A program made the position numbers and the translations under genes. From positions 1-52,753 of the forward strand of contig CACNPW010000004.1 in NCBI GenBank assembly GCA_902622475.1: DNA of 52,753 nucleotides, given 5' to 3'. The notes beneath the pieces are model-generated. The model saw nothing but the letters and a program-made list of their open reading frames with translations, was not told the DNA's origin and did no database searches. Source of the DNA: an uncultured Alphaproteobacteria bacterium (GTDB lineage Bacteria; Pseudomonadota; Alphaproteobacteria; HIMB59; GCA-002718135). Positions 52,442-52,753 of this stretch are shown here, piece after piece. The stretch's first letter is position 1. Every line of letters starts with the position of its first letter.

Positions 52442-52753
52442 GGCTTGAGCCATTAAACATATTATTAAATCAAAACTTAAAGTTAGATAAAAAATTTTAT
52501 TTTATAAGTGGAAATGAAATTACACTTATGGAAAAAATAACTGGAAGTATTACTGAAAAATATAAAAAAAATGAAAATGTTAAGGTTGAAAGAATTGATG
52601 ACCTTAATTCCTTTATTGATGAAGGAGGGTTATTTGAAAATAAAAAGGTTTTTTTGTGTAAAAACTGTAAAGGAATTGAAGAAATTTTTGATAAGCTAAG
52701 AAAAACAAATGATATATTTATTTTTTTCTGTGAAAACAAACAGTCAATAAAAA
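52438..52753 (+). CDS. holA: DNA polymerase III delta subunit HolA, 5' part
   Basis: Begins at the ATG overlapping the lptE stop (52438-52441) and continues past the window end; 105 codons are visible. FYFISGNEITLMEKI matches the HolA N-terminal pattern (usually LxYGxDxxLIxE), followed by GLFENKKVFLCKN and TNDIFIFFCENKQ, which correspond to the next conserved strands. The clamp-loader delta subunit opens the beta clamp. Synteny with leuS-lptE supports the call. Confidence 0.85.
   Translation, partial: MRLEPLNILLNQNLKLDKKFYFISGNEITLMEKITGSITEKYKKNENVKVERIDDLNSFIDEGGLFENKKVFLCKNCKGIEEIFDKLRKTNDIFIFFCENKQSIK

Noticed and set aside
1-52753. ECF11-type promoter (TGATCC-spacer-TA box) for the sigma factor at the left end
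   Set aside because: I looked upstream of the crt operon and other starts and saw no convincing site; TGATCC near 40372 is inside a coding region.
1-52753. CRISPR arrays, insertion sequences, prophage genes
   Set aside because: No spaced direct-repeat array, transposase, integrase or phage structural gene was found.

Overview
The window is a very AT-rich, densely packed piece of a free-living marine alphaproteobacterial chromosome (SAR11/HIMB59/AEGEAN-169-like in style; the exact clade cannot be fixed from the sequence alone). The assignment rests on alphaproteobacterial gene orders: ECF sigma-ChrR, mitofilin-hemY beside tsaD, rsmB-heparinase-purH, ftsK-lolA, DUF3576-leuS-lptE-holA. Very short or overlapping gene junctions, almost no intrinsic terminators and a retinal biosynthesis operon also fit. 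No rRNA, CRISPR array, integrase or transposase was seen.

Layout. 1-5.2 kb: end of an ECF sigma factor, its ChrR-like anti-sigma factor, an asparaginase, a DUF3429 membrane protein, a fructosamine-kinase-like protein, a Tas-type aldo/keto reductase and a BI-1 membrane protein. 5.3-9.6 kb: two tandem paralogous TPR-glycosyltransferase fusions and a GT-A glycosyltransferase. 9.6-20.3 kb: mainly housekeeping genes (hemY, mitofilin-like, tsaD, EVE, acs, tdk, rsmB, heparinase-like), ending in a purH that is split into two overlapping genes and a possible 57-residue ORF.

20.4-32.7 kb is the accessory part. It holds four 2-oxoglutarate/Fe(II) oxygenases, three methyltransferases, an asparagine synthetase, three glycosyltransferase-like proteins and a carbamoyltransferase-DUF5989-SxtJ cassette. 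The strand switches often. I read it as a locus for heavily decorated surface glycan or a related small molecule. 32.7-35.9 kb carries secreted proteins (a metallopeptidase-like protein, an alpha/beta hydrolase, a small TPR protein), a PepSY protein, a decayed gene, and a tRNA-3'-end-like repeat 2.3 kb from an intact tRNA-Gly(GCC). This looks like an old insertion at a tRNA.

36-40.2 kb: crtI-crtB-crtY-blh, enough to turn geranylgeranyl-PP into retinal. crtE and a rhodopsin gene are not in the window. The ECF/ChrR pair at the left end belongs to the family that responds to singlet oxygen in phototrophs, which suits a light-using cell. 40.3-52.7 kb: proX, cnoX, a LON-domain protein, a UbiH-like hydroxylase, ftsK-lolA, yggS with a degenerate response regulator, a strongly expressed porin with a structured 5' leader and a clear terminator, then DUF3576-leuS-lptE-holA (cut by the window end).

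Two expression styles stand out. Several genes have a -10 box 6-8 nt before the start codon and no Shine-Dalgarno (predicted leaderless mRNAs). BI-1 and the porin have a good Shine-Dalgarno, a leader and a terminator.
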